Source: Mortierella sp. BCC40632 (Eukaryota > Mortierellomycota > Mortierellomycetes > Mortierellales > Mortierellaceae). From it: DNA of 64,000 bases. The stretch spans positions 1,019,001 through 1,083,000 of the forward strand of contig WAEK01000010.1 in assembly GCA_011634665.1 (NCBI GenBank), in the 5' to 3' direction. Positions 20,900 to 31,989 of this stretch are shown here, in pieces; position 1 is the stretch's first letter; each line of letters starts with the position of its first letter. Below the pieces are notes generated by a model. It saw only the letters and a list, made by a program, of their open reading frames with translations, was not told where the DNA came from and made no database searches. The translations under genes and the position numbers were made by a program.

Positions 20900-23800
20900 G
20901 CTAATCATCTCTTTTGACCAGGAAAATCTCGGCAAGCTATGGAATCTGCACGCATGCCAGTTGAGATCTTTGATGCAAACTTCCTGCACGAATACCTTGG
21001 AGTAAAGTAATGTGCTAGAAACATCTTTGGTGCAGCATCCTCCATGAACACACCGTAAGAAAGCCCCCTTTGGATCTGGAAAGTAATACCACAAATGTAC
21101 TAACACTGTTCTGTACTAACTCTCCTTGCACTGTCACTAAAGTCCCGCTTTTGGAGTGCTTCCGAGAGGGGGTTATTGCTCTTAAAAATGTCGTGAGGCA
21201 GCGCGCACACAATAAACGACTACGACTTACCTCACTTGCCATTCATCAGTCAAGTCTCGGCGGATAGAGTTGGAGCACAGTAGAGCAATTGATGGCCTTC
21301 GCAACTCTTGAAAAAAATCGTTGCGAGGAACCCATTGGATAAAACCCTGTGAAGTCGAATGAGGTTAGTTTGTGTGAAATCGGCCATATCCTTAAGCAAA
21401 TCAATCTGTTCAATTATCCAAGCTGTTGCCATTCTCGAATTGTCTACAGCGTTGGAGGTGTCTATTCCAGATGCCGCACCTGTAATAATCACAGTCTGTT
21501 GCCATAGAGGGGTCTGCTCTAGGAAGAGGGAACTAGTTAAAGTCCGTAGAGTTCAGATCAGCCGATATACCATCCTTGAAAGCATCGAAGTCAATGCAGT
21601 CATCTTCTACAGTTGTCTTGAATGATTCTAGCGGGTCCTTAAACGATTAACATAACAAGCTGATAGAGATTGGGAGTTGTAGTGTCTGCCTCTCAAGCAG
21701 TGCTTGTGCTGTATGAATGAAGCTATTGATTTTGTAATCCTCGTTGACATGGATCCTAATGAAAAAAATGAACACCCCCTAGTGAGCCAGTATACAATGG
21801 ATTATTCAATAAGAAAATGGCACAATAACTTTGTAAGACAGAGGGACTGTAAGGATACAGTTTTCTAAGAAGTTGGCTTATAGCTTGTTCCAAACGATCT
21901 TGAGTGTAGATTTCTTAGTGGCCAAGGTAACCACGCTGATAGAACAGAGACGTTGTCGTGTAGTAAGTACGACTAGGTATTTAGACACGACTAATAAAAG
22001 AAACCGAGCAACCTTGTTTGCTCAGGGATGCCCCTTCTTTGTATTTGTTTTGACTTTACATTCTGAGGAGTAAGTTGCCCTACCTTTACCCCTGGCCACT
22101 TACTCGTATGATAAAGACACTACAACCCCTCTGAGTCAATGGACTCTGCGTTACCGGCCGCTCGTTTCATGCCATCAAAGAGCTCCTGGCGACCCGCCTG
22201 TAACGCGGCGTTTACGATTCTCTCTCTCCTCCTGGCTCCATCAAGTTACCGGCTGTCGATCGAAGGATCAAGTCAATGAACATCTATTTAGCTAAGGAGG
22301 ATCAAGAAACATCTGCATGGCCTTTGGCCATTGCTCACGACCTTTCCTTTCCCTTTTTTTCTCTTTCACCTTGTTCGTGCTGTCTATTCCTCATGTGGAC
22401 AGCTACCAGTGCCAGCTTGACTGACTTGGTTTCAATTATTTTGTTTCTTGTGTACTCTCGTATCCAGATAGCATCTTCTTAATCGTTCTACCTTGAGTCG
22501 TCACCCACCTACGTGAACAGAAGTAACAAGTGTTATCCACTTGTAAGCCATACTTTAGTCATTTCAGAAACATGGTTTGATCACCCTTTGGTTCATTTCT
22601 GTCTTTATTCACATCCTCGTAAACACTGTATTTTGGACTTAGGACAATTTCCTCCTTTTTTGGCTTTCTTCCTTTGTCGAGATCGCCCTTGCCCCATTTC
22701 AGTATTGTGCCTTTCGGCCATCCTGTATGTCTTTGACCCTTTTTTTGTAGTTGTTCAATGTTCAAAGAGAAGTGTAGAAAATAGACTGACCATAGACCTT
22801 TGTTGCTATTTCCCAAGAAGTGTGTTTCCCCGACCGCTACGGGACAACGTCGTGGCAATAAACACTACATTCTCCTTACTGTTAAACTGTAGATCTTATA
22901 TTGAGTTCTTGACGAAAGCCAGGTCCAGACATTGCAATAAGATTTCCAGCTTTCTGCCCCATCATATAAATGGGAACTACACCCTGAAGAGGATGTCAAC
23001 ACAAGCAGCTTGATGCTCAAGAGTCGCGGGTAGCTACCACCAAAAAAAAAAAAAAAAAAAAAAAAAACACGCTCCAAGTCTATCAGAACTGGCTAGGTTG
23101 AGTACAGAAGCAACATGCCAATGCTCAAAGGGAGTGGCACCTTCTGATGGACCATTAGATAGTGGTCAATTTCTTCGGAGTGATCGAAGCGCAGAGGCGT
23201 CTTATCCATCATATCTGAAGTAATATTGTTGCGGGTTGATCAATGGTTGACATGAGTGTCCATGAACTCATTATTGGCATTACCGCATTCTTGGTGCCCT
23301 GCTCAAGTCTATTTTCTCTCCAGTTTACATTTCTCACTTAGCTGACAAAAGCTGGACACTCCAGAGATAAGGGGCCAAGTCGGTTACTCAGATTCAGACA
23401 AGGCATTGAATACTGTGCTGAGTCCATCATCATGAACTGCTCAAAGACTCATTCTTGCTCGGTAGTCATTGAATACACTATACATTCCCAGATTTCTGCG
23501 CTTCTCTTGCATAGTAGAGGCTGACAACGGTGAAATAGATCTCGACAGCTTCAAAAAATCAAGGGCTCCTCCATGACGGCGACAGTACCACAGTTTCTCA
23601 AAAGTCAGATAGTTGAACAGCGAGCTGGGGGCGTTTTCAGGAAGTTATACCGAGTCCATGAATCCACGTTTTTGTAAACAACTAGAGTGATAGGTAGCGT
23701 TCTTTTGACCTTCAGTAACGCATCAAGAAAGTCATAGCAGATCCGTGTGCAAAGAACTTAGTGTTCTGATGTCTGTCAACATAAGAGTGATATGTTAGAA

Positions 23801-24130
23801 CCACTAAGAAAAAGGCGATAGCAGAGACAAGAGAGCACATGTGAATCCACACTGGACAACGGCGTGCTGGGGTAAGGATCATTCCGAGTGTGACTGTCTT
23901 GTTGAAAGCCGCCTTTTGACTCTGCACACTTCCCTGCACACAACAAGAACGACGCTCACCCGTCGTCTGATCAAGGCGCATGGACCGTGGCTGTGGTTAG
24001 CGTAGCATCGTGCTTGTAAATAGCAAAGATCCCTACTACACAAAATTCGGGCGATAGAGACGGGTGCTCCAAGAAAAATCTGTGTTGCATCCTTCACTGC
24101 TGAAATCCATATGCTATTTCCGAAACAGCT
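20900..24130 (-). pseudogene. Fragmentary multi-exon locus, unknown membrane protein(s)
   Basis: Several minus-strand pieces read like exons: about 24095-24030 (EGCNTDFSWSTRLYRPNF), then after a one-base frame shift GIFAIYKHDATLTTATVHAP; 23950-23712 with a clear membrane helix (WIHMCSLVSAIAFFLVVLTY); about 23635-23460 (NYLTFEKLWYCRRHGG); about 21760-21650; and 21625-21247. The last two join in frame across a GTATAT...TTACAG intron to give DFDAFKDGAASGIDTSN and end at APTLSAET. I could not link all pieces into one open chain, and a stop or frame shift is needed near 24030-23985. It may be one decayed gene or two. I do not recognise the family. Confidence 0.3.
22500..23067 (+). other. Possible decayed retroelement with poly(A) end
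   Basis: A plus-strand frame at 22513-23013 contains LVISETWFDHP, reminiscent of the catalytic-Glu motif (xxSETW) in LINE endonucleases, and the region ends in about 27 A at 23041-23067. No other LINE motif is visible, so the call is weak. The frame overlaps the antisense fragmentary locus. Confidence 0.15.
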
Positions 24131-24211
24131 AGGTTCTCTTACTCCATTTTAGCAGCAGATATCTCTGGTAATCTAATAAACACAAAAAATGAGGAGGGCG
24201 TGAGATTTCTC

Positions 24212-24233
24212 TTTTTTTTTTTTTTTTTTTTTG
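24212..24233. repeat. Poly(T) tract
   Basis: About 21 T, located just upstream of the fragmentary minus-strand locus. Confidence 0.9.
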
Positions 24234-24767
24234 GCTGGCACGAAACACCATTCTTCCAGACCTCAGTCTTCAGTGACTAATATTCCCTTTCATTGAAGTA
24301 GATTGCTCGGACTACAAGGATAAAATTCACAATAATTGCCACTGGAGGCAGACTATTGAGAACATCATGTTGAATCAAAGTATTTATTTTGGACGTTGGG
24401 CGCAAAGGGACAAGGAGCCTTTTTGTACTTGGAAGCAACGATGTGGTCAGAGTTCAGTCCGATGAGGCTATGTCATGATGGTAACATCTTTGCATATTTG
24501 CAGATATACTCAAAGTTGTCTTGCAGGATGCAACGGTCATACTGCTAACTAATAGCGCGACTACCATGCACCCAGCTTTCAAGCGTATGGCTCTAGATAT
24601 TCTCTCTTTCGAGCGGCTGATGGCGGTGAGATTAACCAGTGTATCAATTGGATCTGCTAACCTTGCCACTGCAACGGTTACCATTTAGCAGCAGATCGCA
24701 GTAGTTATTACAGCTGGATCTAGCTTCGGTTGTCAGTAGCAAGCCCTGAGTAACCACCCAACACTTA

Positions 24768-25669
24768 ATGCAGCAGATGAACAAAGATAGACAAGGCCAG
24801 TGTTTCCAGCAGCACAACGGGCGCACCAATCTATCCAACCTTCAAAATACAACCGATGCGAATACGAACCTCAGTGTCCTGATTGATTGTGTGACGAATT
24901 CTCTTGAAGGTGTTTTAACCACCTTGACACACGCGCAAACTCGAGCCGATTTGGAAACAATTCAAAGCGCTGCGCTTCATTCGTCCATATCGACCGTACT
25001 GAGAGTAGATGGTGGCCAACTAGGCTTTGAGGGGACCATGGTGGCAGATGAAAGTAATCGCAGCAGCGATGCACTAGCGATTTTGGCTGGTGCCTGTTGA
25101 ATATCTGATGAGTAATACCAACAACAATCGAACGAGTCTGCCACCCCGATAATACGTTCTCTAAACCTGACGGCCAAGATATAATATGTGCCGTGGCGGC
25201 AACAATTACAGAGGAAAGAAGGCTGAATGGAGAGCTTGACCGTCAAATGTTGCACAGTATGCCTTTGTGTACCCTGGTTCCTCGCCCAAACACAGCTGAG
25301 GGTATTTGGCATGAATGGTTCTACGGTAACAATGGTACCTCATCGGTCATAGAGATGATTAAGTGGTACGGCACCAAGTGGCGTAGCGAAAGGAAATCCG
25401 GCGAGATACTTGGCCTTGTAAGACTGTGTCTATTCAAGAAGACAAATGTACTTTCAGCCCTTTGCTGCATCCCTAATGGCACGCCGATCGATATTAGCGT
25501 GGTGGAAAAGGCTCTGGAGAACTTTCAAAAATACTCTCGGATGAACACAGCTCTTGCTCAATTGCAGAGTATTACAATCTGTTACCAAAATAACACTCTA
25601 AAAGATACGAGAAAGAAGAAGAGAATGAAAACAGGGAAGGGAAAGGAAGATAGTCCAAAGGAAAGTTAA
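24768..25669 (+). CDS. GCR1_C-like DNA-binding protein, two exons
   Basis: Exon 1 is 24768-25089; the intron (GTGCCT donor at 25090, ATTACAG acceptor ending 25211) keeps frame; exon 2 is 25212-25669. The total is 259 aa. The N-terminal half is polar and Gln/Thr/Ser-rich. The C-terminal half carries GIWHEWFYG, then a spaced SVIEMIKWYGTKWRSERK. This is the pattern of the GCR1_C DNA-binding region (W.EW...G...S...L...G..WR...) of yeast Gcr1 and of fungal Crypton-type elements. A basic tail (KKKRMKTGKGK) looks like a nuclear localisation signal. It could be a transcription factor or a domesticated/decayed element protein; there is no tyrosine recombinase next to it. Confidence 0.45.
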
Positions 25670-25987
25670 TAAACGACTGATCTCTGGCTTTGCCCCTTTT
25701 TGGTCTCCTCTTTGCATCCTAGGTTGCCACCCTACACTAGGTTGTAACCATGTAGCCACATCAACAGAGCACGGGACAAGTACATGCCGGCACTATGGCT
25801 CTACTTGCTGCCATTGGAGAATAGAGCAATAGCATAAAGTTATAAACAGATCCGTCCCTCCGTCCCTCCCTCCCTCCATCAAAAGAGGAAGGAAATGGGG
25901 AAGGGGGAGCAAGGCAGGAGAAGAATCTGCAACGACATGGTGGAGGGAAACAGGTAGAGGTGTGTTAAAGGGAGAGAGGAATATCGC

Positions 25988-26009
25988 AAAAAAAAAAAAA
26001 AAAAAAAAA
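25988..26009 (+). repeat. Poly(A) tract
   Basis: About 21 A followed by CAAACAAACAAA, in the gap between the GCR1_C-like gene and the kelch gene. Confidence 0.9.
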
Positions 26010-26491
26010 CAAACAAACAAAGTCCTGTGCACCTTGACAGATCTAGTGCCTGCTGTACACAAATCAAAATTGTACGAACGTACTCGCTTTCCTTTTAACA
26101 AGCAGTGTGGAATACTTGTGTCTGGAGGATGTGATGGGTGACATTCATCTCCAAGTGGCAAGGGGCGCAAGCCTGATGTATGGATTCTGGAAGAGTAATA
26201 AGGTTAGAGTTGGACCTGGACACATCCCCTCTAGCACAGAAAACCACTCTCTGTGAATGTGTGAATGCAAAAGAGAGGGTCAGGTGGCGCAACCTCCGTG
26301 CACACCTCTCTGACAAGACTGAATAAAGTAAAAAAGCATGCTCCTCTGCTCTTTGCTTTGGCTTTGCCTTTTGCTTCTTCTTTCCTCTTTTCTACCTTTC
26401 CATTGCCATCCCCTGTTGCTTCAGGCCATCTCTTTCCTCTCCTTCTTCCTCTCCTTCTTCCTCTTCTTCCTCTTCCTCCTTCACACTCGCT

Positions 26492-28667
26492 ATGGCTTCC
26501 CTGAAACCCGTTCGGACAGCTGCCTTTACGACTCTCGGGGACAAGCGGCTCTACATTATTGGTGGCTTCCAGAGCCCTTTACCCACAGGAACCCCAACAG
26601 CACCTGCCGTCAACCAGGTTGCCTCCTTAGACTTAACCGTCCCCACATGGAATGCCAAAAATCCACCTTGGACCATCCACTCCTCAATACCCTATGACCT
26701 CGGTGTTTACCCTTTCTTCGCCGTCATTCCCAAATCGCAAACCCAGCTCTTCGTCGCCAGCGGTGACGACAATATGCCAATCTTTTCCTTTAACCTAGGC
26801 TCCAACAGCTGGTCAATAGAGGGCTCCTTTATTTCTTCCTACACCTCCTCCTCAGGAGTCTTGGTCGCCCTGAATCCTACTAGTGACACAATTATTGTGC
26901 CGACCGGAACCACCTTCTCGAATTCGCCAGAAGTCTACGGAACCTTTATCTATAATATCGCCACCAAGGCGTTCTCAGTCACAAGCGGCCCCGAAGCAGT
27001 TGGTTCTCGTATCGTCCCAGCTACCTTGCGCGAGTATGCCATCGCTTGGAGCACCGTGCGCGGATCAGTCCTGGTGTATGGTGGACGTGGAGAACTCCCA
27101 GGTAACCAATGGCAATATAGCTCGAGTTTACTCGAGTTTTCACTAACAACGTCAACCTGGAAAGAGCTGGTAAGGAAACTCGTCTTTTTTTTTTTAATTT
27201 TTTTTTTTTTGAAAGATAGGCCTGTTCTATTTCTGGTCATGATTGCGTATTAAACCTACGTTTTCTTTGCTATAGACTGTATCAGGACCGTCGCCTGGCG
27301 GAAACAATTGGGGCTGCCTAGTACCAGGTACATAAGATTCATGCCTTGTGTGCGAGTAAATGTTTCCTAAGCTGACCTTCTTCCCTGATCTCCCATGTAG
27401 CCTATAATGGTCAAAAGATGGTCCTCTTTGGTGGCTTCAACCGGGATGTGCTGACGCCGTCCATCTACATCCTCGATGTTGCAAAGCTCGAGTGGACAAA
27501 GGGTCAGGATATCGATGAATCCCTCATGCGATTTGAGCATGTCTGCACGACTGCTGGGGATAGCTTCGTAGCCTGGGGTGGTAAGTTTGAGTAAAGGTAT
27601 CTCGGCTCATGGGTGACTCGGCGACTCTCTTCTAACATTGCTTGCTCTCATGGCGATTTACTTCTATCCCAGGGTTGGACTCGGCCAACAGTTCTACAGC
27701 CTTTATAGACCCCATCATCTATGACCTCAAGGCTGGACGCTGGACACAGCAGTTTGCACTCACCAGTCCCTCAACTCCCACGACTCCTCCAAGGGATGGA
27801 TCAACGCCTTCACCTAACGGGTCGCCAACTCCACATGTTCCGCCTGCCAGAGAGCAGGGTGATGGCAGCTCTTCCAACACCGGCGCTATTGCAGGAGGCG
27901 TTGTCGGCATCGTCTTTGTCCTCCTCGCTGTAGGCATTTTCCTTTTCAAGCGTCGTCGTCGTCGCCAATCCCAAGAACAGGGCTCTTTGCCGACCAAAAA
28001 GACTGAAAGTAACAAAGTAGAATGTTTGTCGGATCCGAATTCAGTACAACCACCACCACCACCAGCCTCAGAGCCATGGTCCAATGACAATCCACCTTCA
28101 CCACGGAACGCTCAGACAACGATAGCAGTAGAGACCAATACCATGGCCTCTGGAGCCCCTTCCCCTTCGACTACCCTCATTGCAACCACTGCCTCCCAAC
28201 CCTCTTCCCCTCCTCCGGCCTCATTCCAGGAACCACGCAGCCCTCACGGCCAACAGCACCAACCTCCGCTTAACCCACAGGAATATCCAGCGGATCCAAC
28301 TCCTCAAGGGTACATTCCTCCGCCTCCTGTGCCTCAGCGCCCACGTGGACCCTCGACTTACGATCCATCTCTGCGCAACGTTGAAGTCGTATCGTCCTCA
28401 CCATCTCCCTCTACGCCTGCTGATTCTTACCAAGCTCATCACGAGAATGTCAATGAGGCTCCTCCCCGTGCGAGGCAAGCACCCCAGTTCCGCGGTCCTC
28501 AGCATAGGGAAGAGACAGATCTGGAAAGACGGCTTCGGATCGAACAACAGGAAATTGAGCAGCTCGAGCTGGCGCATCTCATCCAACTCAAGAAACTCAA
28601 GATGGAACGTCTTTTGGAGGAGCAACGGGCACAGACCCAATCATTCTATGATCGATCTCAGGACTAA
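26492..28667 (+). CDS. Kelch-type beta-propeller protein with one TM helix, four exons
   Basis: Exons 26492-27169, 27276-27327, 27401-27580 and 27673-28667 (phases 0, 1, 1), 634 aa. The N-terminal ~330 residues are kelch-like, with repeated hydrophobic-plus-GG motifs: LYIIGGF, VLVYGGR, MVLFGGF, FVAWGG. A Pro/Ser/Thr stalk leads to a single membrane helix (about residues 374-396, AGGVVGIVFVLLAVGIFLF) followed by a basic stop (KRRRRR). The cytosolic tail is Pro/Ser/Gln-rich and ends in a short coiled coil. The topology suggests a cell-surface receptor or adhesion-like protein with an outside propeller. A signal peptide would be expected, but the first ATG gives none. Either an upstream exon in the TC-rich leader is missed or the start is non-standard. 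Confidence 0.75.
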
Positions 28668-29480
28668 GCTATTTCCTCAACGCAGGTTGTAATGAAAGCA
28701 ATACTATTACTATTAATAATAAAAAAATGTATAATATGACTGAAGAGGTAACAGCTAGTCGTCTGGTTCTCCTTTTCCTCTCCAGCTCCTCTCTTTGTCT
28801 CCTACAATGTCTTTGCTGTCACTCATTGCTGTCAGAAACTGCCTCTTATACTGCCCTGGCTCCAAGTATTGTTATTGCCCATCAAAACAATGGGGCGACT
28901 TATGCTTGATTTGTTGAAGGTATTGATAAGAGTGAATAGGACAACACATGAGTACACGAATACAAAGGCATGGTGGTCAGTTAGGATCTCTGGCCACTGG
29001 AGCAGTGACGCAGAGACCGATCTCTTAAAGCGCACATTTATATGGTTGAAAAAGTTGACAACAATCTTTGCCTTGGCCAGCTCAAGGGCCTCCTCTCGTT
29101 CTTGTTTCATTCTGGGTGTCTGGGTAGCGGTGTAGGACCGGTCAGAGAGAAGTGCGAGGAGTCTGAGAGGGAGCAATGGCATAGCCGTGGCGGAGGACAG
29201 TGCAGAAACACAGGTGGGGGAAAAAAACATGAGCCTTTTGAAAATTGGGCGGTGCTTGCTTTGCCCAGTAAAGTGGAGCCAAACTTGTCCGTCAAGGTTG
29301 TACAGTACAAGAGATGCCTAAGGAATCTGAGGAAAATTTCAAGGGTACAGTTGCACAGAACTTGCTCGGATTTTTGTTAGGAGATAACTCAGTAGTCTAC
29401 CACCCTCTCAGCATCTGTTAGAAATTCAACGAGGGCTTCTCGCAGATCGTAGGACAGACTACTGAGGTCATCTTTCCTTA
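28668..29480. other. Intergenic with one possible minus-strand ORF
   Basis: A 132-codon minus-strand frame (29230-28832) has a helical, basic middle and a hydrophobic stretch (FVFVYSCVVLFTLI). It has no recognisable domain and I do not rate it as a firm gene. The LINE relic begins at or after about 29390. Confidence 0.4.
28832..29230 (-). CDS. Hypothetical small protein
   Basis: A 132-aa single-exon frame tail-to-tail with the kelch gene, about 160 bp away. A Leu/Ala/Ser-rich start, a charged helix (REEALELAKAKIVVNFFNH) and one hydrophobic segment are visible. The N-terminus could be a mitochondrial presequence, but that is a guess. Not recognised; it may be non-coding. Confidence 0.25.
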   Translation of the reverse strand: MFFSPTCVSALSSATAMPLLPLRLLALLSDRSYTATQTPRMKQEREEALELAKAKIVVNFFNHINVRFKRSVSASLLQWPEILTDHHAFVFVYSCVVLFTLINTFNKSSISRPIVLMGNNNTWSQGSIRGSF

Positions 29481-29481
29481 G

Positions 29482-30918
29482 GCCCGCGAACATGCTATCA
29501 AGTACGCAGGGTTCCCCCCGAACGCACGACCGCCTGGTCCGCCTCCTCCTTCCCCTACCCCTACCTATGCAGGTATCTCGTACAGAGATGCCCTCCGAAG
29601 AAATAAACCTGTATTTTTTCAGAAAACAGTTTATACTCACAAAGACCTAGGAAGATTTGCACATCAAACCAAACTTCCCCAGAACAATATCACCAGACCC
29701 TCAGTGGTCTACACAAACCTCCCAGGGGAGACATCTCTCTTGGACTTTTTGAAGGCGGTGCACGAGCAGATTGGACCAGTCCTCTCACACCGTTTCTCTA
29801 TTCTCCCTGGAGCAGGGCGCTGTGCCAACGTCTGCTTTCAGAACAATGCTAATGCTGAACAAGCATTGACAACCCCTGTCCTTCTCAAAGATAATCAGCA
29901 CCTGGCTATTGCCACCACACCTACCAATGTCACCATCCAAAGAATCTTCGTCAACAATGTCGACATCTCAGCAGAGGACAATTGGATCGAACGCCTCCAG
30001 GCCGCGTTCATTGGGGCTTTCGAGCCATTCGGAACAGTGGCAAAAATCGCCCTACCCTACGTCTCACTCGCCCCCCTCGAGTCCCATACTGGAGGAGCGT
30101 TCGTTTTTATCAACCTGGAGGCCGACAAAGTGCCCCTGGAACAGAACTCAACAGTGCTCGCCGAGCTATGGGACAACCGTCCTCTAACCTTCAACCTAGA
30201 CGGCAAACCCCCATGCTCCTCCTGTAAGAGACAGGGACACACCGTCACAGATTGCTCAAATCGACTCTCCCTCCGCTGCGCCCAGTGCCAACACAGTGGA
30301 CACAGGGCACAAGACTGTGCTCGTTTCGGAGAACGAGACAGGAGGGCAGCAACCCGAGAAGATCGTACCGTCAACCGCCCAAGCTCCCCATCTCCTCCAC
30401 CTTTCCCCAAGGATAGCACGCCGAACCTTGAGGATCTGGAGGAGCCCTCTGTCTCGCCAAAAATAAACAGTGACTTGCCTCAGTCAATGGTGATAATGGA
30501 AGAAGAAGAGGAGCAAGAGCTGCAGCCCTTGCCAACCTTTACTATCCCTAACACGCAAGATATCCTAGAAAACGAGGATTCTATTTTTGGTCTCACACCC
30601 GGACAACAGGATAGGGATGAGATTGACATAGACAGCTCGATTGTGAGTTCAAACGCCAGCTACAAAACAAACGAATCCGCAGCGGCCAGCATGAAGAGTG
30701 TGGCAAGTACCAGAACCAACAACACCACTAAATCAACGACACCTAAAAAACAACCAAGCACCACAGCAAGCAAAAATATCACCAACCCCATCACCAAGTT
30801 TGGAAGTCTCTTCACGAGTCCATACAAAAAACAAAAAGAGACTCAATCGGAGACAGCCAGACCAGCATCCATTCGGTCGACGAGATCTTCTCGCTCAAGA
30901 CTCAGGCAATTCTCATGA
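29482..30918 (+). CDS. LINE ORF1, Gag-like with two CCHC zinc knuckles (5' incomplete)
   Basis: Open for about 478 codons. It begins with a Pro-rich stretch and SYRDALRR, a motif common near the start of fungal and plant LINE ORF1 proteins. The middle (about 29700-30170) resembles a retroposon nucleic-acid-binding domain. Two CCHC knuckles follow, CSSCKRQGHTVTDC and CAQCQHSGHRAQDC, both C-x2-C-x4-H-x4-C, which bind element RNA. The Ser/Thr/Lys-rich tail ends at a TGA that overlaps the ORF2 ATG. No in-frame ATG exists before about 30488, so the true start is lost. Confidence 0.8.
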   Translation, partial: AREHAIKYAGFPPNARPPGPPPPSPTPTYAGISYRDALRRNKPVFFQKTVYTHKDLGRFAHQTKLPQNNITRPSVVYTNLPGETSLLDFLKAVHEQIGPVLSHRFSILPGAGRCANVCFQNNANAEQALTTPVLLKDNQHLAIATTPTNVTIQRIFVNNVDISAEDNWIERLQAAFIGAFEPFGTVAKIALPYVSLAPLESHTGGAFVFINLEADKVPLEQNSTVLAELWDNRPLTFNLDGKPPCSSCKRQGHTVTDCSNRLSLRCAQCQHSGHRAQDCARFGERDRRAATREDRTVNRPSSPSPPPFPKDSTPNLEDLEEPSVSPKINSDLPQSMVIMEEEEEQELQPLPTFTIPNTQDILENEDSIFGLTPGQQDRDEIDIDSSIVSSNASYKTNESAAASMKSVASTRTNNTTKSTTPKKQPSTTASKNITNPITKFGSLFTSPYKKQKETQSETARPASIRSTRSSRSRLRQFS

Positions 30919-31715
30919 TTAAAATAGCCACATTGAATGTAAGGGGTATTCGTAAGATACGCCCCAAGACCGGACTGGAATCTAGTGTTTTCTACAGATG
31001 GTTGAGAGACCTCGGTACGGACATACTAGCTTTACAAGAACTGCAACTGGATAACGATACCGCCAACGACAAAAAGACAATGGATAGAATAAGACAAGGA
31101 TTGGGAGCCCATGACGCTATCTGGACTCCTCACTGCGCCCTACTTCTATGCAACCCTAACCTAACCTTCCAAGACCAATCCATCACACCTGAAGGCAGAT
31201 GTATTGTAGCCACTATCCGGTCCCCAGCCATGGAGGATACACTAACTATCTGCAACGTTTATGCCCCAACACAACGTCCAGCCAGGACACCCTTTTTTCA
31301 TCAAATCACACAGCTCCCTTTTTTTGCGAGTCCATTAAGCCAGAGTATCCTACTCGGGGATTTGAACATGCGACACCATGACGAGAACCAACACCCAGCC
31401 ATTCAGGACTGGATACGAACCAACATGGTAGATATGATCAAGGGAGCTCAATCCAAACCCTTGCCAACCTTCTTTAGACGGCACCAACAACAACAATCAA
31501 CTATTGATTTCATCTTTGCCTCGCCCGATCTGGCAAGTACTAGCAAAAACGCAACTCAACTCTTCGCCTGCAACTTCACCGACCATGACCTTTTGATGAT
31601 CTCCTGTAGTCCAAAGGAACAGGTCCAAAGAGGGAAAGGGTCATGGTGCCTAAACACATCTCTGCTAAAATCCAAGGCCTTCGTGGAATACCTGCACTCT
31701 ACACTTGATATTTGA
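30915..31715 (+). CDS. LINE ORF2 endonuclease domain (reverse transcriptase missing)
   Basis: 266 aa of an apurinic-like endonuclease (EEP fold) that would nick target DNA for target-primed reverse transcription. The expected motifs are present in order: TLNVRGIRK (Asn), LALQELQL (Glu), NVYAPTQRP, LLGDLNMRHH (Asp and Asn), TIDFIF and FTDHDLL (Asp-His). The ATG at 30915 overlaps the ORF1 stop as ATGA, which suggests ORF2 translation by termination-reinitiation. The frame ends soon after the domain at SWCLNTSLLKSK, and the several hundred residues of reverse transcriptase are absent. Confidence 0.85.
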   Translation: MIKIATLNVRGIRKIRPKTGLESSVFYRWLRDLGTDILALQELQLDNDTANDKKTMDRIRQGLGAHDAIWTPHCALLLCNPNLTFQDQSITPEGRCIVATIRSPAMEDTLTICNVYAPTQRPARTPFFHQITQLPFFASPLSQSILLGDLNMRHHDENQHPAIQDWIRTNMVDMIKGAQSKPLPTFFRRHQQQQSTIDFIFASPDLASTSKNATQLFACNFTDHDLLMISCSPKEQVQRGKGSWCLNTSLLKSKAFVEYLHSTLDI

Positions 31716-31722
31716 GATGAAG

Positions 31723-31980
31723 CCGTTGAACAAGCTGAAGGAGATGAAGTGGAAGGAAGCGTGGATGAAGAGGGAGAGGAGGGAGAAGAGGAAGAAGAGG
31801 AGTCACTTTTGTACCTTCGTAGACGTAGAAAATACTCCCTTACCACCACCACGCGCTCCGGAAAAGTGCGACTCGCAAATTCGAGAACAAATGTACGTCG
31901 GATTTTTTTTTCCGCCGCAGTTTCAAATGGAGACGAGCAAACTCAGCGTAGCAAAGGGCTTTATCTCAAAACATAAATTA
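31723..31980 (+). other. Acidic open frame after the LINE break
   Basis: Directly after the LINE ORF2 stop a different frame is open through an Asp/Glu-rich stretch and then a basic one (YLRRRRKYSLTTTTRSGK). It has no start codon context or known domain. It could be a fragment of whatever sequence the LINE was joined to, or chance. Confidence 0.2.
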
Positions 31981-31989
31981 CAAGAGTAT

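Larger units (their letters stand above)
29482..31715 (+). mobile_element. LINE-type non-LTR retrotransposon, truncated at both ends
   Basis: Two overlapping frames: a Gag-like ORF1 with CCHC knuckles and an ORF2 that contains only the endonuclease domain. ORF1 is open from a stop at 29479-29481 but has no ATG near its start. ORF2 stops at 31715, directly after the endonuclease, so there is no reverse transcriptase, RNase H or poly(A) end. The element is therefore dead. Loss of the 3' half is unusual, because LINEs usually lose their 5' end. Confidence 0.85.

Noticed and set aside
31749..31976. Acidic ORF as an independent gene
   Set aside because: No start context or domain; listed only as an open frame after the LINE break.
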